Shown piece after piece: positions 31,416-39,819 of a stretch of DNA of 64,000 nucleotides. Positions within the stretch are counted from its first letter, which is position 1, and every line of letters begins with the position of its first letter. Source of the DNA: Flavobacteriales bacterium UBA5040 (GTDB taxonomy: Bacteria; Bacteroidota; Bacteroidia; Flavobacteriales; Weeksellaceae). A program made the position numbers and the translations under genes. The DNA lies in contig DIBY01000018.1 in assembly GCA_002415135.1 (NCBI GenBank), forward strand, positions 62,001 to 126,000. The letters are read 5' to 3'. The notes below the pieces were generated by a model. The model was not told where the DNA came from and did not search any database. It saw only the letters and a list, made by a program, of their open reading frames with translations.

Positions 31416-33092
31416 ATGGCAGAAGTAATAACAATGCCCCGTCTTTCTGATACGATGACGGACGGTAAAGTGGCGAAATGGCACAAGAAAGTAGGAGATA
31501 CAGTAAAGGAAGGTGATATCTTGGCCGAGATCGAAACTGACAAAGCCGTACAGGATTTTGAATCAGAATTTAACGGAGCTTTATTATATATTGGTACAGA
31601 AGAAGGTGGGTCATCACCAGTAGATTCTGTGCTGGCAATTATCGGTCAGGAAGGTGAAGACATTTCAGCCTTAAAAGGTGGATATTCTACCGATAAAATT
31701 GCTGACGCTGATATTCCCGAAGAAAATAAAACGGAAGGAAAAGTTACTGATATTGAAACCACTGAACCGGTAGAAAAGGAATCTGGCGAGAATGCTGAAA
31801 TTCCTGCCGATGTTGAAGTTATTACAATGCCGAGACTTTCGGATACAATGACCGAAGGAAAAGTAGCCAAATGGCATTTCAAAGTTGGAGATACGGTAAA
31901 AGAAGGCGATGTTTTAGCAGAAATTGAAACCGATAAAGCCGTTCAGGATTTTGAATCAGAAGTAAGTGGAACTTTATTGTACACAAGCGTTGGCGAAGGT
32001 GAAGCGAGTCCTGTTGATACGGTTTTAGCAATCATCGGACCTGCAGGAACTGATGTTTCTGGACTAACTTCTGGTGGCGCACAAAAAGCAGACTCAAAAC
32101 CTGCTGCTGAAAAACCTTCAGAAAATGTTACTGCTTCAGAGAACACTTCAGCTTCAGAAAATAAAGAAGAGCAACCTGTTGCAAATTCATCCACCGAGAG
32201 ATTGGCAATTTCTCCTTTGGCTAAAAAAATGGCTGAAGACAAAGGAATAGATGTTCACTCTTTAAAAGGAAGTGGTGAAAATGGCAGAATTGTAAAGAAA
32301 GATATTGAGAATTATCAGCCAAGTGCTGCTTCTTCGACCCCAGTGAAACAAGAAGTCTCTGCACCTGCTGCAGTTTCTGCTCCGGCGCAAGTTGCCGTGA
32401 ATTTCGTTCAGGGTGAGGATTCTGAAACACCAAATTCGCAAGTAAGAAATATCATTGCGAAACGTCTTGCTGAAAGTAAATTTACAGCTCCGCATTATTA
32501 TTTGATCGTAGAGATCAACATGGATAAAGCGATTGAAGCGAGAAAAGAAATCAACTCTTTGCCAGATACCAAAATTTCATTTAACGATATGATCATTAAA
32601 GCTACCGCGATGGCTTTAAGAAAACATCCGCAAGTGAATTCGACTTGGAAAGAAGATAAAATCATTCACCACGGAAATATTAATGTAGGTGTTGCTGTTG
32701 CAATTCCTGATGGATTGGTGGTTCCTGTATTGAAAAATGCAGATCAAATGAATTACAATCAAATTTCTGCAGGCGTAAAAGATATGGCGGGAAGAGCGAA
32801 ATCGAAAGGTTTAAAAGCCAACGAAATGGAAGGGTCTACTTTCTCAGTTTCTAACTTAGGAATGTTTGGGATCGAAACTTTTACGTCAATTATCAATCAG
32901 CCAAACTCCGCGATTCTATCTGTTGGAGCAATTGTTGAAAAACCTATTGTAAAAGACGGTCAAATCGTTGTTGGGAATACTATGAAACTTTCTTTGGCAT
33001 GTGACCATAGAGTAGTTGATGGTGCTACTGGAGCGCAATTTTTACAGACTCTGAGAACGTATTTAGAGCAACCTTTATCGTTGCTACTCTAA
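31416..33092 (+). CDS. pdhC: Dihydrolipoyllysine acetyltransferase (pyruvate dehydrogenase E2), two lipoyl domains
   Basis: E2 core of pyruvate dehydrogenase: transfers acetyl from lipoamide to CoA. Order of domains: lipoyl 1 (about residues 3-80, Lys43 in ETDKAVQDF), acidic linker, lipoyl 2 (about 134-212, Lys174), Ala/Pro/Ser-rich linker, peripheral-subunit-binding domain (RLAISPLAKKMAEDKGIDV, about 265-300), linker, and catalytic domain (about 340-558) with DHRVVDGATG (His531, Asp535). The two lipoyl domains are nearly identical, pointing to a recent internal duplication. Follows pdhA. Confidence 0.96.
   Translation: MAEVITMPRLSDTMTDGKVAKWHKKVGDTVKEGDILAEIETDKAVQDFESEFNGALLYIGTEEGGSSPVDSVLAIIGQEGEDISALKGGYSTDKIADADIPEENKTEGKVTDIETTEPVEKESGENAEIPADVEVITMPRLSDTMTEGKVAKWHFKVGDTVKEGDVLAEIETDKAVQDFESEVSGTLLYTSVGEGEASPVDTVLAIIGPAGTDVSGLTSGGAQKADSKPAAEKPSENVTASENTSASENKEEQPVANSSTERLAISPLAKKMAEDKGIDVHSLKGSGENGRIVKKDIENYQPSAASSTPVKQEVSAPAAVSAPAQVAVNFVQGEDSETPNSQVRNIIAKRLAESKFTAPHYYLIVEINMDKAIEARKEINSLPDTKISFNDMIIKATAMALRKHPQVNSTWKEDKIIHHGNINVGVAVAIPDGLVVPVLKNADQMNYNQISAGVKDMAGRAKSKGLKANEMEGSTFSVSNLGMFGIETFTSIINQPNSAILSVGAIVEKPIVKDGQIVVGNTMKLSLACDHRVVDGATGAQFLQTLRTYLEQPLSLLL
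31425..32053 (+). repeat. Tandem lipoyl-domain duplication inside pdhC
   Basis: Segments 31425-31660 and 31818-32053 encode lipoyl domains that share long identical stretches (KVGDTVKEGD, AEIETDKAVQDFESE). The offset is 393 bases (131 codons). Confidence 0.85.
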
Positions 33093-33113
33093 GTTTTTCA
33101 CTTTAGTAATACC

Positions 33114-33144
33114 AATCCTTTCAATTAATTTTGGAAGGATTTTT
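33114..33144 (+). terminator. Terminator after pdhC
   Basis: Stem AATCCTTTCAA / TTGGAAGGATT with one G-T pair, followed by TTT. Confidence 0.75.
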
Positions 33145-33266
33145 ATTTGGGCGCAACCCTCGCCAATGCTTTAGCAACAACTCGGGTCGGTCTGCGTGCA
33201 GTCGTTCTTTTTGTTTTTTTACAAAAACAAAAAGGAACTCCAACAATGCACTTCGCCCTTGCGCAA
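33145..33266. repeat. Intergenic palindromic element C
   Basis: The ends are inverted (GGGCG...CGCCC and GCGCAA...TTGCGC). The centre is a long stem, GTTC-TTTTTGTTTTT / AAAAACAAAAAG-GAAC, at 33204-33238 around loop TTAC. It begins TTATTTGGGC, like copy B at 46951, but the arms do not align. No coding potential; the upstream extension of the ABC ATPase frame through it is spurious. Confidence 0.6.
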
Positions 33267-33297
33267 AAACTCGCAAAAATTCACTATTTTTGAAACC

Positions 33298-33972
33298 ATG
33301 ATTAAAGCGATTAATATTCATAAATCCTACGGTGATTTAGAAGTGTTGAAAGGAGTTGATATCCACATCAAAGAAGGAGAAGTGGTTTCGATTGTTGGTG
33401 AATCCGGTGCGGGGAAATCAACTTTATTACAAATTCTGGGAACCCTAGATAAACCAAGTAATCCGAAGAAATACAATACCATACTCGAATTAGCCGGACA
33501 ATCATTCGTGAATATGAGTGACCGACAATTGTCAAGATTTCGTAATGAAAATATCGGATTTGTATTTCAGTATCATCAACTTTTGCCTGAGTTTTCAGCT
33601 TTAGAAAATGTTCTTTTACCAACCAAAATTGCAGGTAAAAATGAGAAAGAATCCATTGACAAAGCCTATTCTCTTTTTGAGGATTTGAATATCGCGCACC
33701 GAATCCACCACAAACCCAACGAAATGTCGGGTGGTGAAGCACAAAGAACCGCGGTTGCCAGAGCTTTAATAAATTCGCCAAAAATTATTTTTGCGGATGA
33801 ACCAACCGGGAATTTAGATTCAAAGAACGCCGATGATCTACATCAACTCTTTTTTGATTTGCGGGATAAGTATCATCAAACCTTTGTGATTGTAACGCAT
33901 AACACTCTTTTGGCAGATACAACTGACCGTAAGTTAGTGATGAAAGACGGCCAAATAATCCAGGGCTTGTAA
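33298..33972 (+). CDS. ABC transporter ATP-binding protein (LolD/MacB-like)
   Basis: A 224-residue ATPase of the LolD/MacB type. Walker A GESGAGKSTLL, Q-loop QYHQLLPEFSALENVLLP, signature MSGGEAQRTAVARAL, Walker B IIFADEPTGNLD and H-loop VTHN are intact. I start at 33298 (MIKAINIHKSYGD); the frame extends 34 codons upstream, but that part lies in the palindromic element. No permease is adjacent. LolD (lipoprotein release) is plausible because Bacteroidetes often encode lolD apart from lolCE, but MacB- or FtsE-type roles cannot be excluded. Confidence 0.9.
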   Translation: MIKAINIHKSYGDLEVLKGVDIHIKEGEVVSIVGESGAGKSTLLQILGTLDKPSNPKKYNTILELAGQSFVNMSDRQLSRFRNENIGFVFQYHQLLPEFSALENVLLPTKIAGKNEKESIDKAYSLFEDLNIAHRIHHKPNEMSGGEAQRTAVARALINSPKIIFADEPTGNLDSKNADDLHQLFFDLRDKYHQTFVIVTHNTLLADTTDRKLVMKDGQIIQGL

Positions 33973-34037
33973 TTTTAATTGAAGGTACATCAGGTAATTT
34001 TCTTAAATTTATAAGTTAATTCTGACAATCAGTTAAT

Positions 34038-34715
34038 ATGTCTATAAAATTCCTTGCAGAAGATGATCGACCAAGAGAGAAATTTTTATTAAAAGGTAAA
34101 AATGCACTTTCCGATGCAGAATTGTTAGCTGTAATTATGGGCAGCGGAAACCGAGAAGAATCGGCAGTTGAATTAGGTAGGAAAATTCTACATTCTGTCG
34201 GAAATAACTGGCATAATCTATCGCTTTTACAAATTTCAGATTTAATGAAATTTAAAGGAATAGGCGAGGCGAAAGCGATTTCGATTGCAGTGGCTTTGGA
34301 AATTGGTAGAAGAAGAGCTTCACAAGAAGTTCCGGAGAAAGTGCAAATTACCAATAGCCAGGAAAGTTATAAAGTTTTACTTCCCTATTTATCCGATCTG
34401 CAAACCGAAGAGTTTTGGGCAATTTATCTCAATCAAAATAATCGCATTTTAGGAAAAGGAAAATTATCTTCTGGTGGAATCAACCAATCGGTTGTCGATA
34501 TACGAATTCTTTTTAAAACCGCCTTGGAGCATCTCGCTACCGGAATTATCATCGCACACAATCATCCGTCCGGGAATTTAAAACCCAGTTCAGAAGATTT
34601 AAAAATCACCAAACAAATTAGCGAAGCAGGAAAAATTTTGAATATCCAATTGTTGGATCATTTGATTATTGCGCAAAATTCTTACTTAAGTTTTGCCGAC
34701 GAAAATTTATTATGA
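34038..34715 (+). CDS. radC: RadC-family JAB/MPN-domain protein
   Basis: A 225-residue RadC protein. N-terminal helix-hairpin-helix region (FKGIGEAKAISIAVALEIGRR, cut), then a JAMM metalloprotease-like domain with the metal motif HNHPSGNLKPSSED. The name DNA repair protein RadC is historical; the biochemical role remains uncertain. Its stop overlaps the next start (ATGA at 34712), so it is translationally coupled to the acyltransferase-like gene. Confidence 0.94.
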   Translation: MSIKFLAEDDRPREKFLLKGKNALSDAELLAVIMGSGNREESAVELGRKILHSVGNNWHNLSLLQISDLMKFKGIGEAKAISIAVALEIGRRRASQEVPEKVQITNSQESYKVLLPYLSDLQTEEFWAIYLNQNNRILGKGKLSSGGINQSVVDIRILFKTALEHLATGIIIAHNHPSGNLKPSSEDLKITKQISEAGKILNIQLLDHLIIAQNSYLSFADENLL

Positions 34716-35629
34716 TTAGAATAGTTAAGTACGAAGAAATTGATTTTGCTCGTTATTCTGAATGTTTAAAGAACGCTTGTCAAAATACAGATTATGCCGA
34801 TAAGCAATTTTTGGATATTGTATCGAAGCGACAATGGTTTCTGTTGGTTGATGGAGATTATGAAGCGGTAATGCCCGTTTCATATGTTCGCAAATATGGC
34901 TTGACTTTTATTCTGATGCCGAAACTCTGTCAACAATTAGGAGTGTTTTCTAAAAAAGATGATTCAGAAATCAACCAACAATTTTATGGTTTTTTAAACC
35001 AGAATTTCTTGGTTTCGATTTATGCATTTAATGGTGATAACCAATTTAATCATTCTGTTCAAAAGAAAACATCTTATTTAATAAAGAAGAACAGCTATTC
35101 AACTACTAAAAAAAAATACAGCAGTCATCGAAGGAGAAATGTACGTGTCATTGGTGATTTGGTTGGAAATATAAGCTTAAAAAAAGGTTGGCAGGAACGC
35201 GACAAGCAATTTTTTTTAAAAAACATAAAAGGAACCAATAAAGAAAAAGACAATAACCAATACTTTGAAATTTTCGGAGAACTTTTACAAAAAAACATTG
35301 GTCACCTTAGAATTCTAGAGTTTAAAGATGAAATTCAATCTTTCGTTTATTTGTTTGAAGGAAAAAATCGCAGATATCTAAGTTTGTTTATTAATGGATA
35401 CCCTTTAATCAATCCAAATTTCCCTTCGATTATGATTGACCAATGTTTACAAGACTTTATTGAAGACAAGGATTTTGACTTTATGGGTAGCGAAGTCGAA
35501 AATGTAGCGAAATTTAACGAGCGTTTCGGAGCTGTTTCCTACCAATATCCACTTTTGACCAATGACAAGATTACTTTATTGAAAAATTTATGGAAGAAAT
35601 ACAGAATTATCACTAATTTTGCACCGTAG
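34712..35629 (+). CDS. Hypothetical protein, GNAT/FemAB-like fold, 305 aa
   Basis: No family signature is certain. The layout suggests two GNAT-like halves: an N-terminal half (WFLLVDGDYEAVMPVSYVRKYG, cut) and a C-terminal half with AVSYQYPLL and a FDFMGSEVENVAKFNERFGA segment. That last segment resembles the final acyl-CoA/aminoacyl-binding part of FemAB-like peptidyl transferases. The central part is very lysine-rich (residues 115-160). The gene overlaps radC by four bases and is 9 bases from the next gene. A cytoplasmic acyl or aminoacyl transferase is a guess. Confidence 0.7.
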   Translation: MIRIVKYEEIDFARYSECLKNACQNTDYADKQFLDIVSKRQWFLLVDGDYEAVMPVSYVRKYGLTFILMPKLCQQLGVFSKKDDSEINQQFYGFLNQNFLVSIYAFNGDNQFNHSVQKKTSYLIKKNSYSTTKKKYSSHRRRNVRVIGDLVGNISLKKGWQERDKQFFLKNIKGTNKEKDNNQYFEIFGELLQKNIGHLRILEFKDEIQSFVYLFEGKNRRYLSLFINGYPLINPNFPSIMIDQCLQDFIEDKDFDFMGSEVENVAKFNERFGAVSYQYPLLTNDKITLLKNLWKKYRIITNFAP

Positions 35630-35638
35630 AAAAAACCA

Positions 35639-36148
35639 ATGATAGAATCGCCTTATTTTCCCTACGCTTTTGCGTTATTGATTGCTGCTCCGTTCTTGAT
35701 ATATACCAGACAATTTGTTTACTCGTATATCAAACTCAAAAATCAGGAACTCAATTTCATGACCGTAAAAGGACAATCGGAGCAAAGGATTTATGCTTAC
35801 GAAAGAATTACCCTTTTTTTAGAGAGAATAAAACCCGCGAATTTAGTGACCAAATTTGACCAAAATTTAGCAGCACACGAATATCTGTTTTTGATTGAAA
35901 AAACCATCAATGAGGAATTTGATTATAATGCGTCACAGCAGCTTTACTTAACCAAAAACTCTTGGAATAAAGTAGTTAACTGTAAAAATAATATTTTGCA
36001 TCTGCTGCATAAAACGTACGAAAATTTGAGTAACGAGAGCACATTACAAGATTTCAAAACCGTTTTTTTAATGAATTACATTAACGAGCAAGATCATATT
36101 TCAGCTTGCATTGAAGATCTTAGAAAAGAAAACTTAATTATAAATTAA
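35639..36148 (+). CDS. Hypothetical membrane-anchored protein, 169 aa (DUF7935-like)
   Basis: One N-terminal membrane helix (YFPYAFALLIAAPFLIYT), then a helical cytoplasmic domain of about 140 residues. The segment RIYAYERITLFLERIKPANL followed by HEYLFLIEKTINEEFDYNASQQLY is conserved in a Bacteroidetes family that I recall as DUF7935. No function is known. It lies in the tight radC-acyltransferase-like-ppa run, 9 bases after one and 9 bases before the next gene. Confidence 0.72.
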   Translation: MIESPYFPYAFALLIAAPFLIYTRQFVYSYIKLKNQELNFMTVKGQSEQRIYAYERITLFLERIKPANLVTKFDQNLAAHEYLFLIEKTINEEFDYNASQQLYLTKNSWNKVVNCKNNILHLLHKTYENLSNESTLQDFKTVFLMNYINEQDHISACIEDLRKENLIIN

Positions 36149-36157
36149 AATAAAATA

Positions 36158-36769
36158 ATGATACCTAATTTTAAAGCACATCCGTGGCACGGGATTCCAG
36201 TAGGAGATGAAGCACCAGATGTTGTCAATGTCTTTGTGGAAATTGTACCAAGTGATACTATTAAATATGAAATCGATAAACAGAGTGGTTATTTAAAGGT
36301 TGATAGACCACAACAATTCTCGAATATTATTCCGGCTTTATACGGATTCATTCCAAGAACTTATTGTCACGACGAAGTTTTAAGATTAGCGATCGAAAGT
36401 GGAGCAGAAAATGTTGATACAGGTGATTTAGATCCGTTGGATATTTGCGTTTTGAGTTCTCACAATATTCAATCTGGAGGAATGATTATGGAAGCTTTAC
36501 CCATCGGTGGTTTTAAAATGATCGATAAAGGCGAAGCTGATGACAAGATTGTTGCAGTGATGAAGGGTGATCACGCTTTTGGACATTTCAGAGATATTAC
36601 TGAATTGCCACAAGCAGAAGTAAAACGTTTGATGCACTATTTCCTTACTTACAAAAATCTTCCGGATGAACCAGCAAAATGTACCATTCATGAAGTTTAT
36701 GGCGCCGAACATGCTAAAAAAGTGATCAAAGCATCACAGACTGATTACGCTAATAAATTTGGCGGATAG
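36158..36769 (+). CDS. ppa: Soluble inorganic pyrophosphatase, family I
   Basis: Hydrolyses pyrophosphate from biosynthetic reactions in the cytoplasm. The family I signature is present as GDLDPLDICVL with its three metal-binding aspartates. The substrate-binding start HGIPVGDEAPDVVNVFVEI and late KCTIHEVYGAEHAKKV also fit. At 203 residues it is longer than E. coli Ppa (176). A strong terminator separates it from the membrane pyrophosphatase gene immediately downstream. Confidence 0.95.
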   Translation: MIPNFKAHPWHGIPVGDEAPDVVNVFVEIVPSDTIKYEIDKQSGYLKVDRPQQFSNIIPALYGFIPRTYCHDEVLRLAIESGAENVDTGDLDPLDICVLSSHNIQSGGMIMEALPIGGFKMIDKGEADDKIVAVMKGDHAFGHFRDITELPQAEVKRLMHYFLTYKNLPDEPAKCTIHEVYGAEHAKKVIKASQTDYANKFGG

Positions 36770-36795
36770 GCCGATTAGCATATTTTAATTCCTAC

Positions 36796-36829
36796 TAGAC
36801 AAATGTTTTCATTTGTCTATTTTTTTTTG
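36796..36829 (+). terminator. Terminator after ppa
   Basis: Stem TAGACAAATG / CATTTGTCTA followed by nine Ts. Confidence 0.92.
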
Positions 36830-36928
36830 TTAAAAAATAGTTAAAGCTTAAAAAAAAGACGTATTTTCGATTTTCGTTTTAATTAACAAAAATTTAACAT
36901 TATTAAAATTAACATTAAAAAGTAGTTT

Positions 36929-39661
36929 ATGGATTTATTTTATTTAGTACCAATCTTTGGTATTATTGCTCTAATCTACACTTTTGTTCAAAGCTCTTGG
37001 GTGAGTAAACAAAATGCAGGTAATGACCGCATGAAAGAAATTAGCGGTTATATTTCAGATGGTGCGATGGCTTTCTTAAAAGCAGAGTACAAGGTGATGG
37101 GCTACTTCGTAGTAGTCGTTGCAATCTTATTAGCGATAATGGGTGGATCAAGTGCTAATTCTCACTGGAGTATCGGTATTTCATTCGTTCTGGGTGCAAT
37201 ACTTTCTGCCCTTGCAGGATTTATCGGAATGAAGATTGCGACCAAATCTAACGTTAGAACAGCAGAAGCAGCGAAAACTTCATTGTCAAAAGCATTGAAA
37301 GTTTCTTTCACTGGAGGTTCCGTAATGGGAATGGGTGTTGCTGGTTTAGCAGTTTTAGGTTTAGGTGGATTGTACATCATCATTAAACAAATTTTTGCGC
37401 CAGGTGCAGGAGTTGATTCTCATGAAATGGAGAGAACCATCGAGATTCTTACTGGATTTTCATTAGGTGCTGAATCTATTGCCCTTTTCGCCAGAGTTGG
37501 TGGTGGTATTTATACCAAAGCAGCCGACGTTGGTGCTGACTTAGTTGGTAAAGTAGAAGCTGGAATTCCAGAAGATGATCCAAGAAACCCAGCGACGATC
37601 GCTGATAACGTTGGAGATAACGTTGGAGATGTTGCGGGAATGGGTGCCGATTTATTTGGATCTTATGTAGCAACCGTTTTAGCAACAATGGTTTTAGGTA
37701 GAGAAACTTTATCTATTGATGCTTTTGGAGGTTTTGCTCCGATTCTTTTACCAATGTTAATCGCAGGAACAGGAATTATCTATTCAATGATTGGAACTTT
37801 ATTTGTAAAAATCGGTGAAACTACAAGTTTAGATATAGCTCCTGTACAAAATGCGTTGAACCTAGGAAACTGGGGAAGTATTGTTTTAACGGCGATTTCT
37901 TCGTATTTCTTAGTAAACTATTTAATGCCAGAAACCATGATTTTAAGAGGTCATGAGTTTACAAAAATGGGTGTTTTTGGAGCGATCATCGTAGGTTTAG
38001 TGGTTGGAACTTTAATGAGTATCATCACTGAATATTACACAGCGATGGGTAAAAAACCAGTAAAAAGTATTATTAAACAATCATCTACAGGTCACGCAAC
38101 CAATATTATTGGTGGACTTGCAGTTGGGATGGAATCGACCATGTTACCAATTATTGTTTTGGCAGGTGGTATTTATGGTTCTTATTTTTGTGCAGGACTT
38201 TATGGCGTAGCGATCGCTGCAGCAGGAATGATGGCAACTACTGCAATGCAGTTAGCGATTGATGCTTTCGGACCGATTGCTGATAACGCTGGTGGAATTG
38301 CAGAAATGAGTGAATTACCAAAAGAAGTTCGTGAGAGAACAGATATTCTTGATGCCGTAGGAAATACAACAGCAGCAACCGGAAAAGGTTTTGCAATTGC
38401 TTCTGCAGCTTTAACAGCCTTGGCATTATTTGCAGCTTTCGTTGGAATTGCTGGTATTGATGGTATTGACATCTATAGAGCCGATGTATTGGCAGGATTA
38501 TTTATTGGAGCGATGATTCCATTTATATTCTCCTCTTTAGCTATTAGAGCGGTAGGTACTGCAGCCATGGCGATGGTAGAAGAAGTTCGCCGTCAGTTCC
38601 GTGAGATTCCTGGAATCTTAGAAGGAAAAGCGGTTCCTGAATATGAAAAATGTGTAGCGATCTCTACAGATGCATCGCTTAAAAAAATGATGCTTCCTGG
38701 AGCAATTGCTTTGATATCTCCATTAATCATGGGATTCATTTTTGGACCAGAAGTATTAGGAGGATTTTTAGCAGGTGCTACGGTATCTGGAGTGTTAATG
38801 GGAATCTTCCAAAACAACGCTGGAGGTGCTTGGGATAACGCTAAAAAATCTTTTGAACAAGGAGTTGAAATCAATGGTGAAATGCATTACAAAGGTTCTG
38901 AAGCTCACAAAGCATCAGTTACCGGAGATACGGTTGGAGATCCATTCAAGGATACTTCAGGACCTTCGATGAATATTTTAATTAAATTAATGTCGATTAT
39001 TTCTTTGGTAATTGCACCAACTTTAGCGGTGATGCATAAAGATAAAATTGATCAAAATAGAAGAGAGAAATTAGAATCTTTACAGAAAATGACAGGAATC
39101 ACTACATCAACAACTTCCGTTGAAGGTGGAAATGTATTTGTTCCAGTTCCGGTAGTGAAAGGAATGCTGAATTCAGATGGTGACTTTGTTTATGACACTG
39201 GAAATATTCAGGAAATTAAACTGAGCAACAAATCAATCGCACTTGGTGAAAACAGCCAGTTATATGCTTTGTACAACGGACTGAAATTAGAAGATGCAAA
39301 AGTTCTGGATAAAAACCAGTGGTACACGATTGAGAATCTTTATTTTCAAACTGGTAGCAGCGATATAAAACCAGGTTCTGAAGATCAACTTAATAATCTG
39401 GCTGAAATCTTAAATGCTTACCCAAATTCGAAAGTAAAATTAGGTGGTTACACCGATAATACTGGAAGTGAAGAAGGTAATCTAAAGCTTTCTAACTTAC
39501 GTGCTCAGGCTGCAAAACTAAAATTACTAGAAATGGGAATTGCTGCTGATAGAGTAGAAGCAGAAGGTTACGGTTCTCAGTTTCCTGTTTGTGAAGCAAA
39601 TGATACAGACGAATGTAAAGCGCAAAACAGAAGAATTGATGTTCGTGTTTTAAACTTTTAA
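36929..39661 (+). CDS. hppA: Membrane-bound ion-pumping pyrophosphatase fused to an OmpA-like domain
   Basis: A 910-residue integral inner-membrane pyrophosphatase that couples PPi hydrolysis to Na+ and/or H+ export. About 16 helices fill residues 1-700. The catalytic loops include DVGADLVGKVE and DNVGDNVGDVAGMGADLFGSY. In GNTTAATG (from residue 478) alanine stands where K+-independent enzymes have lysine, so the pump should need K+. After the last helix (about residue 705) comes a linker, then an OmpA/MotB peptidoglycan-binding domain (about 795-910: FQTGSSDIKPGSEDQLNNLA, GGYTDNTGSEEGN, NRRIDVRVL). M-PPase C-termini face the periplasm, so the domain could grip the cell wall. Confidence 0.95.
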   Translation: MDLFYLVPIFGIIALIYTFVQSSWVSKQNAGNDRMKEISGYISDGAMAFLKAEYKVMGYFVVVVAILLAIMGGSSANSHWSIGISFVLGAILSALAGFIGMKIATKSNVRTAEAAKTSLSKALKVSFTGGSVMGMGVAGLAVLGLGGLYIIIKQIFAPGAGVDSHEMERTIEILTGFSLGAESIALFARVGGGIYTKAADVGADLVGKVEAGIPEDDPRNPATIADNVGDNVGDVAGMGADLFGSYVATVLATMVLGRETLSIDAFGGFAPILLPMLIAGTGIIYSMIGTLFVKIGETTSLDIAPVQNALNLGNWGSIVLTAISSYFLVNYLMPETMILRGHEFTKMGVFGAIIVGLVVGTLMSIITEYYTAMGKKPVKSIIKQSSTGHATNIIGGLAVGMESTMLPIIVLAGGIYGSYFCAGLYGVAIAAAGMMATTAMQLAIDAFGPIADNAGGIAEMSELPKEVRERTDILDAVGNTTAATGKGFAIASAALTALALFAAFVGIAGIDGIDIYRADVLAGLFIGAMIPFIFSSLAIRAVGTAAMAMVEEVRRQFREIPGILEGKAVPEYEKCVAISTDASLKKMMLPGAIALISPLIMGFIFGPEVLGGFLAGATVSGVLMGIFQNNAGGAWDNAKKSFEQGVEINGEMHYKGSEAHKASVTGDTVGDPFKDTSGPSMNILIKLMSIISLVIAPTLAVMHKDKIDQNRREKLESLQKMTGITTSTTSVEGGNVFVPVPVVKGMLNSDGDFVYDTGNIQEIKLSNKSIALGENSQLYALYNGLKLEDAKVLDKNQWYTIENLYFQTGSSDIKPGSEDQLNNLAEILNAYPNSKVKLGGYTDNTGSEEGNLKLSNLRAQAAKLKLLEMGIAADRVEAEGYGSQFPVCEANDTDECKAQNRRIDVRVLNF

Positions 39662-39687
39662 ATTGAAAAAAATCTTTTAAAAATAGT

Positions 39688-39717
39688 AAATCCCAACTGA
39701 AGAGTTGGGATTTTTTA
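39688..39717 (+). terminator. Terminator after the membrane pyrophosphatase gene
   Basis: Perfect stem AAATCCCAACT / AGTTGGGATTT with loop GAAG, then Ts. Confidence 0.92.
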
Positions 39718-39819
39718 ATTCAAAAATTTAAAATTTAAAATAAATAAAATCAGTTTGATTCTAAAAACAAAGTCTATTATCTATATTCTCAAAGCGAAGC
39801 GGTCTATTATCTGCGACAA

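Noticed and set aside
39332..39349. ENLYFQ in the pyrophosphatase-OmpA protein, identical to the TEV protease recognition core
   Set aside because: Residues 802-807 form the first strand of the OmpA domain; the match is a coincidence and the next residue is Thr, not Gly or Ser.
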